Positions 15,933-23,334 of a stretch of DNA of 64,000 nt are shown one piece after another; positions within the stretch are counted from its first letter, which is position 1, and every line of letters begins with the position of its first letter. Made by a program: the position numbers and the translations under genes. The stretch spans positions 186,001 through 250,000 of the forward strand of contig CAJFOS010000014.1 in NCBI GenBank assembly GCA_904397865.1. The letters are read 5' to 3'. This stretch comes from Candidatus Allochristensenella caecavium (GTDB lineage Bacteria > Bacillota > Clostridia > Christensenellales > QAND01). Below the pieces are notes generated by a model that had not been told where the DNA came from, searched no databases, and worked only from the letters and a program-made list of their open reading frames with translations.

Positions 15933-16964
15933 TCAATCAATATACATGGCGTCGCCAAAGCTAAAAAAGCGATACTCTTTTTCCACTGCTGTCTGATAGG
16001 CCTGCAAAACCCGCTCTCTTCCTGCAAAAGCACTAACCAGCATCAGCAGCGTTGATTCCGGCAGATGAAAATTAGTAATCAATGCATCGACGAGTTTAAA
16101 ACGTATCCCCGGATAAATAAAGATATCCGTCCATCCTGATTGTGCACACAACGTACCATCTTCCTGGGCAACAGTCTCCAGCACACGCACGCTGGTTGTG
16201 CCTACTGCAATGACGCGCCCACCCATTTGGCGAGCCTGGTTAATCCGTTCCGCCGTCTGTGCTGAAATTTCATAGTATTCGGCATGCATCACGTGCTGGG
16301 TCAAATCATCCTCACTCACCGGCCGGAATGTGCCCAACCCTACATGTAAGAGCACTTTTTCCAATATCACACCTTTTTCCTGTATTCTTTCCAACAGCTC
16401 CGGTGTAAAATGCAGCCCCGCTGTTGGGGCGGCCGCACTTCCTTTCTCTTTTGCATATACGGTCTGGTAACGCGACGGGTCTTCCGCTTTTTCATGAATG
16501 TAGGGCGGAAGCGGCATCTCCCCCAACGCATCAAGCACTGCATAAAATTCACCTTCATAAGCAAATTCAACAACCCGGCCGCCCGCATCCGTACGCGAAA
16601 GCACCTTGCAACGCAGCTGGCCATCACCAAAACGCAGCCATTCACCTTCCCGTACCCTGCGTCCCGGTCTTACCAATGTCTCCCATTGGTCCTTCCCAGT
16701 CTGTTTGAGCAACAATAATTCCACATGCGCCCCCGTTGTCTCCCGCACACCGTGCAGCCGCGCTGGAATCACGGCCGTCTCATTTACGACCAGTACATCT
16801 CCAGGGTGCAGATATTCCACTATATCTGAAAAAACACGATGTTCCATTCCGCCCTTACGATGTATCACCATCAACCGTGATGCATCGCGGCGCTGCGCCG
16901 GATGTTGAGCAATCAACCGTTCCGGCAATTCATAAAAATAATCCTTGGTCCTTAGCGTATCCAT
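15933..16964 (-). CDS. queA: S-adenosylmethionine:tRNA ribosyltransferase-isomerase
   Basis: QueA transfers and isomerises the ribose of SAM onto preQ1-tRNA to give epoxyqueuosine. The 343-residue product shows [45 protein letters not shown] and the C-terminal [20 protein letters not shown]. The open frame extends 44 codons upstream, but GGGAGAG precedes the ATG at 16964 and this gives the standard family length. It follows ruvB in what looks like one transcript, a common clostridial arrangement. Confidence 0.95.
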   Translation of the reverse strand: MDTLRTKDYFYELPERLIAQHPAQRRDASRLMVIHRKGGMEHRVFSDIVEYLHPGDVLVVNETAVIPARLHGVRETTGAHVELLLLKQTGKDQWETLVRPGRRVREGEWLRFGDGQLRCKVLSRTDAGGRVVEFAYEGEFYAVLDALGEMPLPPYIHEKAEDPSRYQTVYAKEKGSAAAPTAGLHFTPELLERIQEKGVILEKVLLHVGLGTFRPVSEDDLTQHVMHAEYYEISAQTAERINQARQMGGRVIAVGTTSVRVLETVAQEDGTLCAQSGWTDIFIYPGIRFKLVDALITNFHLPESTLLMLVSAFAGRERVLQAYQTAVEKEYRFFSFGDAMYID

Positions 16965-17019
16965 TTTTCTCTCCCGAAAATAAGCAAGGGCCTTGATGGC
17001 CCTCCTCTTTCTGTTCGAT

Positions 17020-18126
17020 TCAGTCCTCCAAAAGCGACATCTGTTTGGACGCCGCTGGTGACTGCGGCAGCGCGATGCCCAAATGTGCATACGCATTGGG
17101 CGTTGCTACGCGTCCTCGCGGCGTGCGGTTGATAAAGCCAAGCTGCAACAGATACGGTTCATAGACATCTTCAATTGTCACATTTTCTTCCCCCGTACTG
17201 GCAGCCAGCGTCTCCAGTCCCACGGGCCCACCGGCAAATTTATAAATGATTGTCTCCAGAATATTGCGGTCCACCTGGTCCAAACCCAACGCATCCACTT
17301 CCAGCATATCCAGCGCCTTTTGCGCGACCTTTTCTGTTATTACACCGCCTGCCATTACCTGTGCATAATCGCGCACACGGCGCAGGAAACGGTTAGCAAT
17401 ACGCGGCGTCCCACGGCTGCGGCGTGCCATTTCATGCGCACCTGCCTCGTCGATTTCCACCTTCATAATGCGCGCGCTCCGCTTGATGATGGTACTCAGT
17501 TCTTCTTCGGTATACATCTCCAGGCGATTGATGACCCCAAAACGGTCCCGCAACGGCCCGGTCAGCATCCCCGCGCGCGTTGTGGCGCCAACCAGCGTAA
17601 AGGGGGCTAAAGACAGACGCATCGTCTTTGCACTCGGCCCTTTGCCGATAATGATATCCAGGGCGAAGTCCTCCATCGCCGTGTATAATTTTTCCTCTAC
17701 ATTGCTGTTCAAACGGTGAATCTCATCGATAAACAGCACATCACCCGGCTGCAAATTGGACAAAATGGCCGCTAAATCGCCGTGGTGCTCAATCGCTGGC
17801 CCTGTTGTCATCCGCAAACCCGCTCCCATTTCGTTGGCGATAATGGCGGCCAGCGTCGTCTTTCCCAGGCCAGGCGGGCCGTATAAGAGCACGTGGTCCA
17901 GCGGCTCGCCGCGCAGCTTAGCCGCCTGGATATAAATTTGCATCTGGTGCTTGATTTTTTCCTGACCGATATACTCCTGCAGTGTTTTCGGACGCAGCGA
18001 CTGTTCTATCTCCATATCTTCATCACGCGTTTGCGGCGTCAAAAGCCGATTCTCCGCCTCGGCGCGGGGAACCGTTTTTGCACGATGCATGGAAGATGTC
18101 AGTATGCTTTCATCGATTGCACTCAT
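17020..18126 (-). CDS. ruvB: Holliday junction branch migration helicase RuvB
   Basis: RuvB is the AAA+ motor that drives branch migration of Holliday junctions together with RuvA. The 368-residue product has Walker [10 protein letters not shown], Walker [10 protein letters not shown], sensor 1 GATTRAGML, the arginine-finger region GPLRDRFG, and the C-terminal winged helix ending [19 protein letters not shown] somewhat long N-terminal extension (about 35 residues) precedes the usual start of homology. GAGGAG lies seven bases before the ATG. Order: ruvC-ruvA-ruvB-queA. Confidence 0.96.
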   Translation of the reverse strand: MSAIDESILTSSMHRAKTVPRAEAENRLLTPQTRDEDMEIEQSLRPKTLQEYIGQEKIKHQMQIYIQAAKLRGEPLDHVLLYGPPGLGKTTLAAIIANEMGAGLRMTTGPAIEHHGDLAAILSNLQPGDVLFIDEIHRLNSNVEEKLYTAMEDFALDIIIGKGPSAKTMRLSLAPFTLVGATTRAGMLTGPLRDRFGVINRLEMYTEEELSTIIKRSARIMKVEIDEAGAHEMARRSRGTPRIANRFLRRVRDYAQVMAGGVITEKVAQKALDMLEVDALGLDQVDRNILETIIYKFAGGPVGLETLAASTGEENVTIEDVYEPYLLQLGFINRTPRGRVATPNAYAHLGIALPQSPAASKQMSLLED

Positions 18127-18145
18127 TCAATGACTCCTCTATTCT

Positions 18146-18739
18146 TCAACCGCGGTCCAATCTACGCAACGCCGCAATCGCCATTTCTTCCGGCGCACCG
18201 CCGTCTGCTTTTACCAACGCCACGGCCGCAGCGCTGTCCATTGGTGAAAAACCCATCGCTACCAGAATCGCGATTGCCTCTTCCACCGTTTCACTTTCAT
18301 TACCCGCTGCAACAGCCGCAGGGGTGGAAAGCATCTGTTCATTTGCCACTGCGCCCTTTAATTCCAAAATCAATCGCTGTGCTGTCTTCTTTCCGATGCC
18401 TGGAACACGCCCCAGCGCTTTTTCATCCCCAGTCACAATCGCAATCGCAGTCTCGGATGCTGTCATGGAGGATAAAATCGAAAGCGCTACTTTAGGGCCA
18501 ATACCCGATACGGTAATCAGGCGGTCAAACATCGCCTTTTCTTCTCTTGTACAAAACCCAAACAGTGTCAACGCATCCTCGCGTACAATCAAGCGCGTGT
18601 ACAATTTAGCACGGCCGCCGATTTGACAGTTCTGTATCGACGCCGTATTGGATAGCACCTCATATCCAACACCACCGCAGTTGATAGCAATACGGTCCGT
18701 ATCGATTTCCTCTACTGTCCCGTCCAAAAATGCATACAT
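18146..18739 (-). CDS. ruvA: Holliday junction binding protein RuvA
   Basis: RuvA is a tetramer that binds Holliday junctions and loads RuvB. The 197-residue product starts MYAFLDGTVEEI (OB domain), continues with the two helix-hairpin-helix motifs (VSGIGPKVALSIL and VPGIGKKTAQRLILEL), and ends in the RuvB-interacting domain with EEAIAILVAMGF. ruvC is 14 bp upstream and ruvB 19 bp downstream. Confidence 0.95.
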   Translation of the reverse strand: MYAFLDGTVEEIDTDRIAINCGGVGYEVLSNTASIQNCQIGGRAKLYTRLIVREDALTLFGFCTREEKAMFDRLITVSGIGPKVALSILSSMTASETAIAIVTGDEKALGRVPGIGKKTAQRLILELKGAVANEQMLSTPAAVAAGNESETVEEAIAILVAMGFSPMDSAAAVALVKADGGAPEEMAIAALRRLDRG

Positions 18740-18753
18740 TTATTTTGCTTCTC

Positions 18754-19251
18754 CTATTCAATCCGAAAGCTTTGCGGCATCTCACTGCTATTGGCATGGC
18801 AAATTGCAATCGCCAATGCATCCGCTGCATCATCGGGTTGTGGAATTTCAGTCAACCGGAGTTGCAACCGCATCATCTCTTGTACCTGATGCTTGTCCGC
18901 ACGCCCATATCCAACCACCGCCTGCTTGACCTGCAGCGGTGTGTATTCAAACAATTCATTCGTATACCGCGCAGCCTGCTGTAAAATCACGCCGCGCGCC
19001 TGCGCCACTGCGATGGCTGTCGTCACGTTTTTGTTAAAAAATAATTCCTCCATCGCAATTGCATCCGGCTGAAACTTTCGGCAAAGCGCCTCCACACCGT
19101 CCGCCAATTTCATTAACCGGTCCGGCATGGGCGTATGTGCCTTGGTGAATACGCATCCATAATCCAGTACAGTATACTGACTGCCCTTTTGATAATCAAT
19201 CACGCCATAACCGAGAATCGCCAATCCCGGATCCATCCCCAGGATAATCAT
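18754..19251 (-). CDS. ruvC: Crossover junction endodeoxyribonuclease RuvC
   Basis: RuvC resolves Holliday junctions by symmetric nicking. The 165-residue product carries the four acidic catalytic positions of the RNase H-like fold: Asp in MIILGMDPGLA, Glu in AMEELFF, and the two acidic residues of QPDDAADALAIAICH. The length is standard. It starts the ruvCAB block. proA ends 71 bp upstream with no terminator visible, so ruvC may be read from the proA promoter. Confidence 0.95.
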   Translation of the reverse strand: MIILGMDPGLAILGYGVIDYQKGSQYTVLDYGCVFTKAHTPMPDRLMKLADGVEALCRKFQPDAIAMEELFFNKNVTTAIAVAQARGVILQQAARYTNELFEYTPLQVKQAVVGYGRADKHQVQEMMRLQLRLTEIPQPDDAADALAIAICHANSSEMPQSFRIE

Positions 19252-19322
19252 TGACTCAACCGCCCTTTCCTTCGCCCTAGTATAGCATGCCGGACGAAAA
19301 AAAGGAATAAAACACGAACAAA

Positions 19323-20567
19323 CTATCGTATCTGTCCATTTCCACGAACAACATATTTCATGCTGGTCAGTTCATTCAAACCCATCGGTCCGCGGGCATG
19401 CAATTTTTGCGTACTGATGCCAATTTCTGCCCCGAAGCCAAATTCCTCGCCATCCGTAAACCGCGTGGACGCATTGACATATACAGCCGCTGCATCCACC
19501 TCATTGAGAAAGCGTTCTGCATTTTCAATGCTTTCCGTTACAATCGCTTCGCTATGATGGGTCGTATAGCGCGCAATGTGCGCCAGCGCTTCATCCAGAT
19601 TCGCTACGGTTTTGACCGACAGGATTAAGTCGTTGTATTCCGTCTCCCAATCCGCTTCCTTTGCAGGTTCCATCTGAGCATCAATCGCGCAGGCTTGTTC
19701 GCTTCCGCGCAACGTAACCTCTTTGGCCCTCAGCATTGCATTGACCTTGGGCAAAAATACCGGCGCAATTGCCTCATGCACCAACAGCTTTTCCGCCGCG
19801 TTGCATACGGAAGGGCGCGAACATTTGGCATTGACAACAATCGCGGCCGCCATTTCTAAATCCGCCGACGCATCCACATAAATATGGCAGTTGCCCACGC
19901 CTGTTTCGATAACCGGCACGCTCGCATTTTCTACCACGCTGCGAATCAAACCGGCGCCGCCGCGCGGAATCAGTACGTCGACAATGCCGTTGAGCTGCAT
20001 CAGTTCCATACTCGATGCGCGCGAGGTATCTGCAATTAATTGTACAGCGCCCTTGGGCAGTCCACACGCCTCACCAGCCGTCACTATGCTCTGTATGATG
20101 GCTATGTTGGAGTGGATTGCCTCGCTTCCCCCACGCAGCACGCATGCGTTGCCGCTTTTAACGCAAAGCGCAACAGCATCGGCTGTGACATTGGGCCGTG
20201 CTTCATAGATAATACCAACCACTCCTAAAGGAACGCGTCGTTTTTCAATCCGCAATCCGTTAGGCCGCTGCCATCCAGCCAGGCTCTGACTGGTAGGGTC
20301 TTCGAGACGGGCTACCTTGCGCATCCCTTCTGCCATGCCGGCAATCCGTTCCTCCGTCAGGCGGAGGCGGTCCATCATTGCTTTGCTCGTCCCCCGTTGC
20401 TGCGCCGCCTGCAAATCGTTTGCGTTGGCTTGCAAAATCACTCGTGCATCACGCAAAAGCGCCTGCGCCATCGCCTCTAAAATCATATCCTTTTCATTGC
20501 GCCGCAGCAACGCCAGCTCGGGCGCAGCCATTTTGGCATTCAGTGCCTGTTCGCGTACATCACTCAT
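19323..20567 (-). CDS. proA: Gamma-glutamyl phosphate reductase
   Basis: ProA reduces gamma-glutamyl phosphate to glutamate semialdehyde with NADPH, the second step of proline synthesis. The 414-residue product has the aldehyde dehydrogenase fold with GVVGIIYEARPNVTADA, the catalytic cysteine in CSRPSVCNAAEK, and the C-terminal GLNELTSMKYVVRGNG. The length fits the family. No proB (glutamate kinase) gene is adjacent. A clean sigma-A promoter lies upstream, and GAGAGGTGGAAGG precedes the ATG. Confidence 0.95.
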   Translation of the reverse strand: MSDVREQALNAKMAAPELALLRRNEKDMILEAMAQALLRDARVILQANANDLQAAQQRGTSKAMMDRLRLTEERIAGMAEGMRKVARLEDPTSQSLAGWQRPNGLRIEKRRVPLGVVGIIYEARPNVTADAVALCVKSGNACVLRGGSEAIHSNIAIIQSIVTAGEACGLPKGAVQLIADTSRASSMELMQLNGIVDVLIPRGGAGLIRSVVENASVPVIETGVGNCHIYVDASADLEMAAAIVVNAKCSRPSVCNAAEKLLVHEAIAPVFLPKVNAMLRAKEVTLRGSEQACAIDAQMEPAKEADWETEYNDLILSVKTVANLDEALAHIARYTTHHSEAIVTESIENAERFLNEVDAAAVYVNASTRFTDGEEFGFGAEIGISTQKLHARGPMGLNELTSMKYVVRGNGQIR

Positions 20568-20592
20568 GGTCCTTCCACCTCTCTATGCAACG

Positions 20593-20621
20593 ATTGTAGT
20601 ATGTTTAGCCTTGCACGTCAA
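20593..20621 (-). promoter_or_regulatory. Sigma-A promoter of proA
   Basis: On the minus strand: TTGACG, a 17-base spacer, then TACAAT, about 25 bp before the proA start. It probably also drives ruvCAB-queA. Confidence 0.82.
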
Positions 20622-20637
20622 CGCAAAGCAGGATACA

Positions 20638-20671
20638 AACAAGGGAGCCGTTTCGATACGGCTCCCTTGTT
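20638..20671 (-). terminator. Hairpin after the bofC-like gene
   Basis: A perfect 14-base inverted repeat AACAAGGGAGCCGT with a six-base loop. It is 14 bp beyond the stop codon at 20686; the following T tract is weak. Confidence 0.75.
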
Positions 20672-20685
20672 CTCTTTCATTCAGT

Positions 20686-21282
20686 TCAGCTATCGATATC
20701 TTCAATGTAGGACTCAATCTGTTCCAGTGAATCAAACAAAATCCCTTCTTTAAGCGCCTCATCCACTATTGGCATGTCAATCCCTTCAAATGATGTGACC
20801 AATTTTAAGTCCTGGTCGGTCTCTTCTCTACGATAGACGCTGAACGATTGGGTTGCTTCGTCATACTTGAGAATATAGTGGTTACTGCAAATTCCCTCAA
20901 TGGATTCATTGATTTTAGCCCCATCCGCCGCAAACTCCGTCACTGTTCCATCCGGAAACATGGCTGCCAGTTCCTCCCTGGTCAAGTTGCTTAGCTCCGG
21001 GTCTGATATGTCGCTTTCAATTGTATGTCCGCATTTGGTGTAGCGAATTTGCAAAATCAACTTTGCCTGCTCGGTCAATCGAATCTGCTGACCGGCAGCG
21101 GCTTGTGAGTCGGGGGTCGCTTCTGCCGTGGGTACCGGCGTCTGTTTTGCCACCTGCTCCTGCGGCACGCTTGGCCGTGCACGGTTGTATCCATACAGGC
21201 CAATCCCGCCTGCCAACAGCAGACAACCAAGGCAAATCGACGCAATCCCTCGTATCCGTGCTCCTTTTGTTTTCTTCACCAA
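20686..21282 (-). CDS. BofC C-terminal domain-containing protein
   Basis: A 198-residue protein with an N-terminal transmembrane anchor (about residues 12-31), a Pro/Gln/Thr-rich linker, and a BofC-like C-terminal domain: ILQIRYTKCGHTIESD, LTREELAAMFPDGTVTEF, GICSNHYILKYDE. In Bacillus, BofC restrains the SpoIVB protease that signals for SigK activation; a similar sporulation role is plausible but unproven here. Two starts are possible, TTG at 21282 and GTG at 21279, both behind GGAGGG; 21282 has the better spacing. Confidence 0.75.
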   Translation of the reverse strand: MVKKTKGARIRGIASICLGCLLLAGGIGLYGYNRARPSVPQEQVAKQTPVPTAEATPDSQAAAGQQIRLTEQAKLILQIRYTKCGHTIESDISDPELSNLTREELAAMFPDGTVTEFAADGAKINESIEGICSNHYILKYDEATQSFSVYRREETDQDLKLVTSFEGIDMPIVDEALKEGILFDSLEQIESYIEDIDS

Positions 21283-21347
21283 AAAAATCCCTCCGGTTTT
21301 CAGCCTTCAGGATAATTTTGCTCGTTTCCTTGTAAATTATACGTGCC

Positions 21348-22073
21348 TTACATATCAGCGTTATGGTATACAGCCTGTACGTCGTCCAGTTCTTCCAGCC
21401 GGTCAATCAAAATTTCCAGCTTCTGTTCCACATCCTCGCTCACTTCCATTGGGTCTTGCTGCGGCACCCAGGAAATCTCGGCAGAGATAAAGGAGTAACC
21501 AGCTTGCTCCAGCGCTTCACGCACGGAAGAAAATTCCCCGATGCCCGTCTGAATTTCAAACGCTTCTTCGCCGGCGTCAAAATCCTGCGCGCCTGCATCC
21601 AGCGCCGCCATCATTACCTCATCTTCATCCATTTCCGCAGTGCGTTCAATCACCAAGACGCCCTTGTGGTCAAACATCCAGGCTACACAGCCGCTGGTTC
21701 CCATTGAACCGCCAAATTTATCAAAAATATGCCGTACATCACTGGCCGTCCGGTTACGGTTATCCGTCAACGTTTCCACCATTACTGCTACGCCGCCGGC
21801 GCCGTATCCTTCGTATGTAATCTCTTCATAATTCACACCGGAACCTTCGCCCGCCGCTTTCTGGATGCTGCGGTTGATATTATCGTTGGGCATATTGCTC
21901 GCCTTCGCCTTTGCGATGACATCACGCAATTTACTGTTGTTATCCGGGTTTGGGCCGCCTTCGCGCACAGCGATGGCAATTTCGCGGCCAATTTTGGTAA
22001 AAACGCGTGCACGCTGCGCGTCCGTTTTTCCTTTTTTGTGTTTAATCGTGCTCCACTTATTGTGGCCTGACAT
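21348..22073 (-). CDS. yebC: YebC/PmpR family protein
   Basis: A 241-residue member of the YebC/TACO1 family. These proteins act as transcriptional regulators in some bacteria and assist ribosomes at difficult sequences in others. It starts MSGHNKWSTIKHKKGKTDAQRARVFTKIGREI and contains ARVFTKIGREIAIAVREGG, DNRNRTASDVRHIFDKFGG and GTSGCVAWMF, all family hallmarks. The length is standard. It lies 26 bp after the Nudix-like gene, with the bofC-like gene downstream in the same direction. Confidence 0.93.
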   Translation of the reverse strand: MSGHNKWSTIKHKKGKTDAQRARVFTKIGREIAIAVREGGPNPDNNSKLRDVIAKAKASNMPNDNINRSIQKAAGEGSGVNYEEITYEGYGAGGVAVMVETLTDNRNRTASDVRHIFDKFGGSMGTSGCVAWMFDHKGVLVIERTAEMDEDEVMMAALDAGAQDFDAGEEAFEIQTGIGEFSSVREALEQAGYSFISAEISWVPQQDPMEVSEDVEQKLEILIDRLEELDDVQAVYHNADM

Positions 22074-22099
22074 AAAAATACGCTCCTTCTATCGGCAAA

Positions 22100-22513
22100 T
22101 TATTGATTGCTCTTATAGCGTCGGTAAGCAATCGAAATCAGGCCTTTGTCCTGGCTATAAGTAGCTTTCTCCAGCGCCTCATCGATTGGATAGTATCCGC
22201 CATCGCTATACTGCAACGTCTGATTCAATGCGAAGTGTCCGTCCTGTGCCTGCATAATGTACCAGTCGATTTTATTGGTCACAGGAGACTTGCGCGTTAA
22301 TGAAAAGAATTCATAGCTGGTTTCTCCCAGTGAGGAGACGATTTGTGCATCGATATCCGTTTCAATCTTCACACGTTCCAGCGCCGTCTCCGACGAGAGC
22401 TTTCCATTGCGGATTTTCCCCTTAGGCAATACCCATTCCCCTTTTTCGTTCTTCATCAGAAACACGCGGTCTTCATAAAACACAACGCCGCCTGCACATT
22501 CACGAAACAGCAT
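22100..22513 (-). CDS. Nudix-fold protein with degenerate catalytic box
   Basis: A 137-residue protein with a Nudix fold: CAGGVVFYEDRVFLMKN, then EWVLPKGKI. The catalytic box G-x5-E-x7-R-E-U-x-E-E-x-G-U is badly eroded: the first Glu is Lys38, the R-E pair is inverted to E46-R47, the E-E pair is I50-E51, and the final Gly is Asp53. Hydrolase activity is therefore doubtful. Related proteins with the same LERVK-type box are common in Clostridia. AAGGAG precedes the ATG at 22513, so the six-codon upstream extension was rejected. Confidence 0.8.
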   Translation of the reverse strand: MLFRECAGGVVFYEDRVFLMKNEKGEWVLPKGKIRNGKLSSETALERVKIETDIDAQIVSSLGETSYEFFSLTRKSPVTNKIDWYIMQAQDGHFALNQTLQYSDGGYYPIDEALEKATYSQDKGLISIAYRRYKSNQ

Positions 22514-22552
22514 GGACAACACTCCTTGCATTCAGTTGTAAAGGTCGTGTTA

Positions 22553-22581
22553 ATTATACCATTGGCCTTTTTCCTTGTCCA
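22553..22581 (-). promoter_or_regulatory. Sigma-A promoter of the Nudix-yebC-bofC group
   Basis: On the minus strand: TGGACA, a 17-base spacer, then TATAAT with an extended TGG. It sits just after the yunB stop codon. Confidence 0.82.
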
Positions 22582-22583
22582 TA

Positions 22584-23234
22584 TCACGATTCTGGGGCGA
22601 GTTGAAGCAGCGGAATCTGCTGCTGTTCCAAATAGGTTTGGGGCACCTGACCGACAATCACTGTCTCCACCACCGTAATCGCATTCTCATATTCATAGGA
22701 GACAACTTGCCCACCCATGATAAAGCGTACCCACGTCTTAACAATGGCTGTGATACGATGCTTGGTCTGGTTGATGCCGGCGGAGATAAATTCGCTCTCC
22801 ACATCCATATCAACTGAAGCATACGCCTTACATTCCACTGCATACTTTTTCCCGCTTGTTCCCAGCATCTGGGTACCCATAATAGAGGAGAGCGGAATTT
22901 CCAGCGGTTCGCTTCCCAGTTCCTCAATCTTTTTTTCAGCGATGACCGCCATTTCGCTCATCAGTTCATTCAATGCAAACCCATCGATATGGATTGTCTT
23001 AATCGAACCGTCGTCATCCCGTTCAATCTTAACCAAATCGTCATAGTACTGTTGATAGTTCATTTGGCTAGCCGACTCACTAACCGCCTGCATTGTCACC
23101 GAACGACCCCTGGAAAGTGCAAATTTCTGTGCGGATGCCCGAAGGCTCAATTCAAAACACAAAACGGATAAGCCAATGGCTACGCATAACCACGCTAAAA
23201 AAAGCAAAATCTGCTTCTTCTTTTTTGCATCCAT
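22584..23234 (-). CDS. yunB: Sporulation protein YunB-like
   Basis: A 216-residue protein with one N-terminal transmembrane helix (KKKKQILLFLAWLCVAIGLS) and an extracytoplasmic domain: IHIDGFALNELMSEMAVIAEKKI, then the GINQTKHRITAIVKTWVRFI segment typical of YunB. In Bacillus, yunB is a mother-cell gene needed for efficient sporulation. The open frame extends 34 codons further, but the ATG at 23234 has AGGGGG upstream and starts the basic-plus-TM N-terminus. It is divergent from the PBP gene. Confidence 0.82.
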   Translation of the reverse strand: MDAKKKKQILLFLAWLCVAIGLSVLCFELSLRASAQKFALSRGRSVTMQAVSESASQMNYQQYYDDLVKIERDDDGSIKTIHIDGFALNELMSEMAVIAEKKIEELGSEPLEIPLSSIMGTQMLGTSGKKYAVECKAYASVDMDVESEFISAGINQTKHRITAIVKTWVRFIMGGQVVSYEYENAITVVETVIVGQVPQTYLEQQQIPLLQLAPES

Positions 23235-23283
23235 CCAAATTCGGCCCCCTATCTTCCCGCTTGTTTTGCTTTTTGGGACGTTA

Positions 23284-23292
23284 TGATATAAT
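23284..23292 (+). promoter_or_regulatory. Extended -10 promoter of the PBP1A gene
   Basis: TGATATAAT matches an extended -10 element 43 bp before the start codon at 23335. No good -35 hexamer is visible. Confidence 0.55.
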
Positions 23293-23334
23293 ATGTCAAA
23301 ACCATCCCACCATTGACAGATGAAGGAGTGTTTC

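Noticed and set aside
16965-17096. N-terminal extension of queA
   Set aside because: The extra 44 codons overlap the ruvB end, have no homology-like content, and the ATG at 16964 has a good ribosome binding site.
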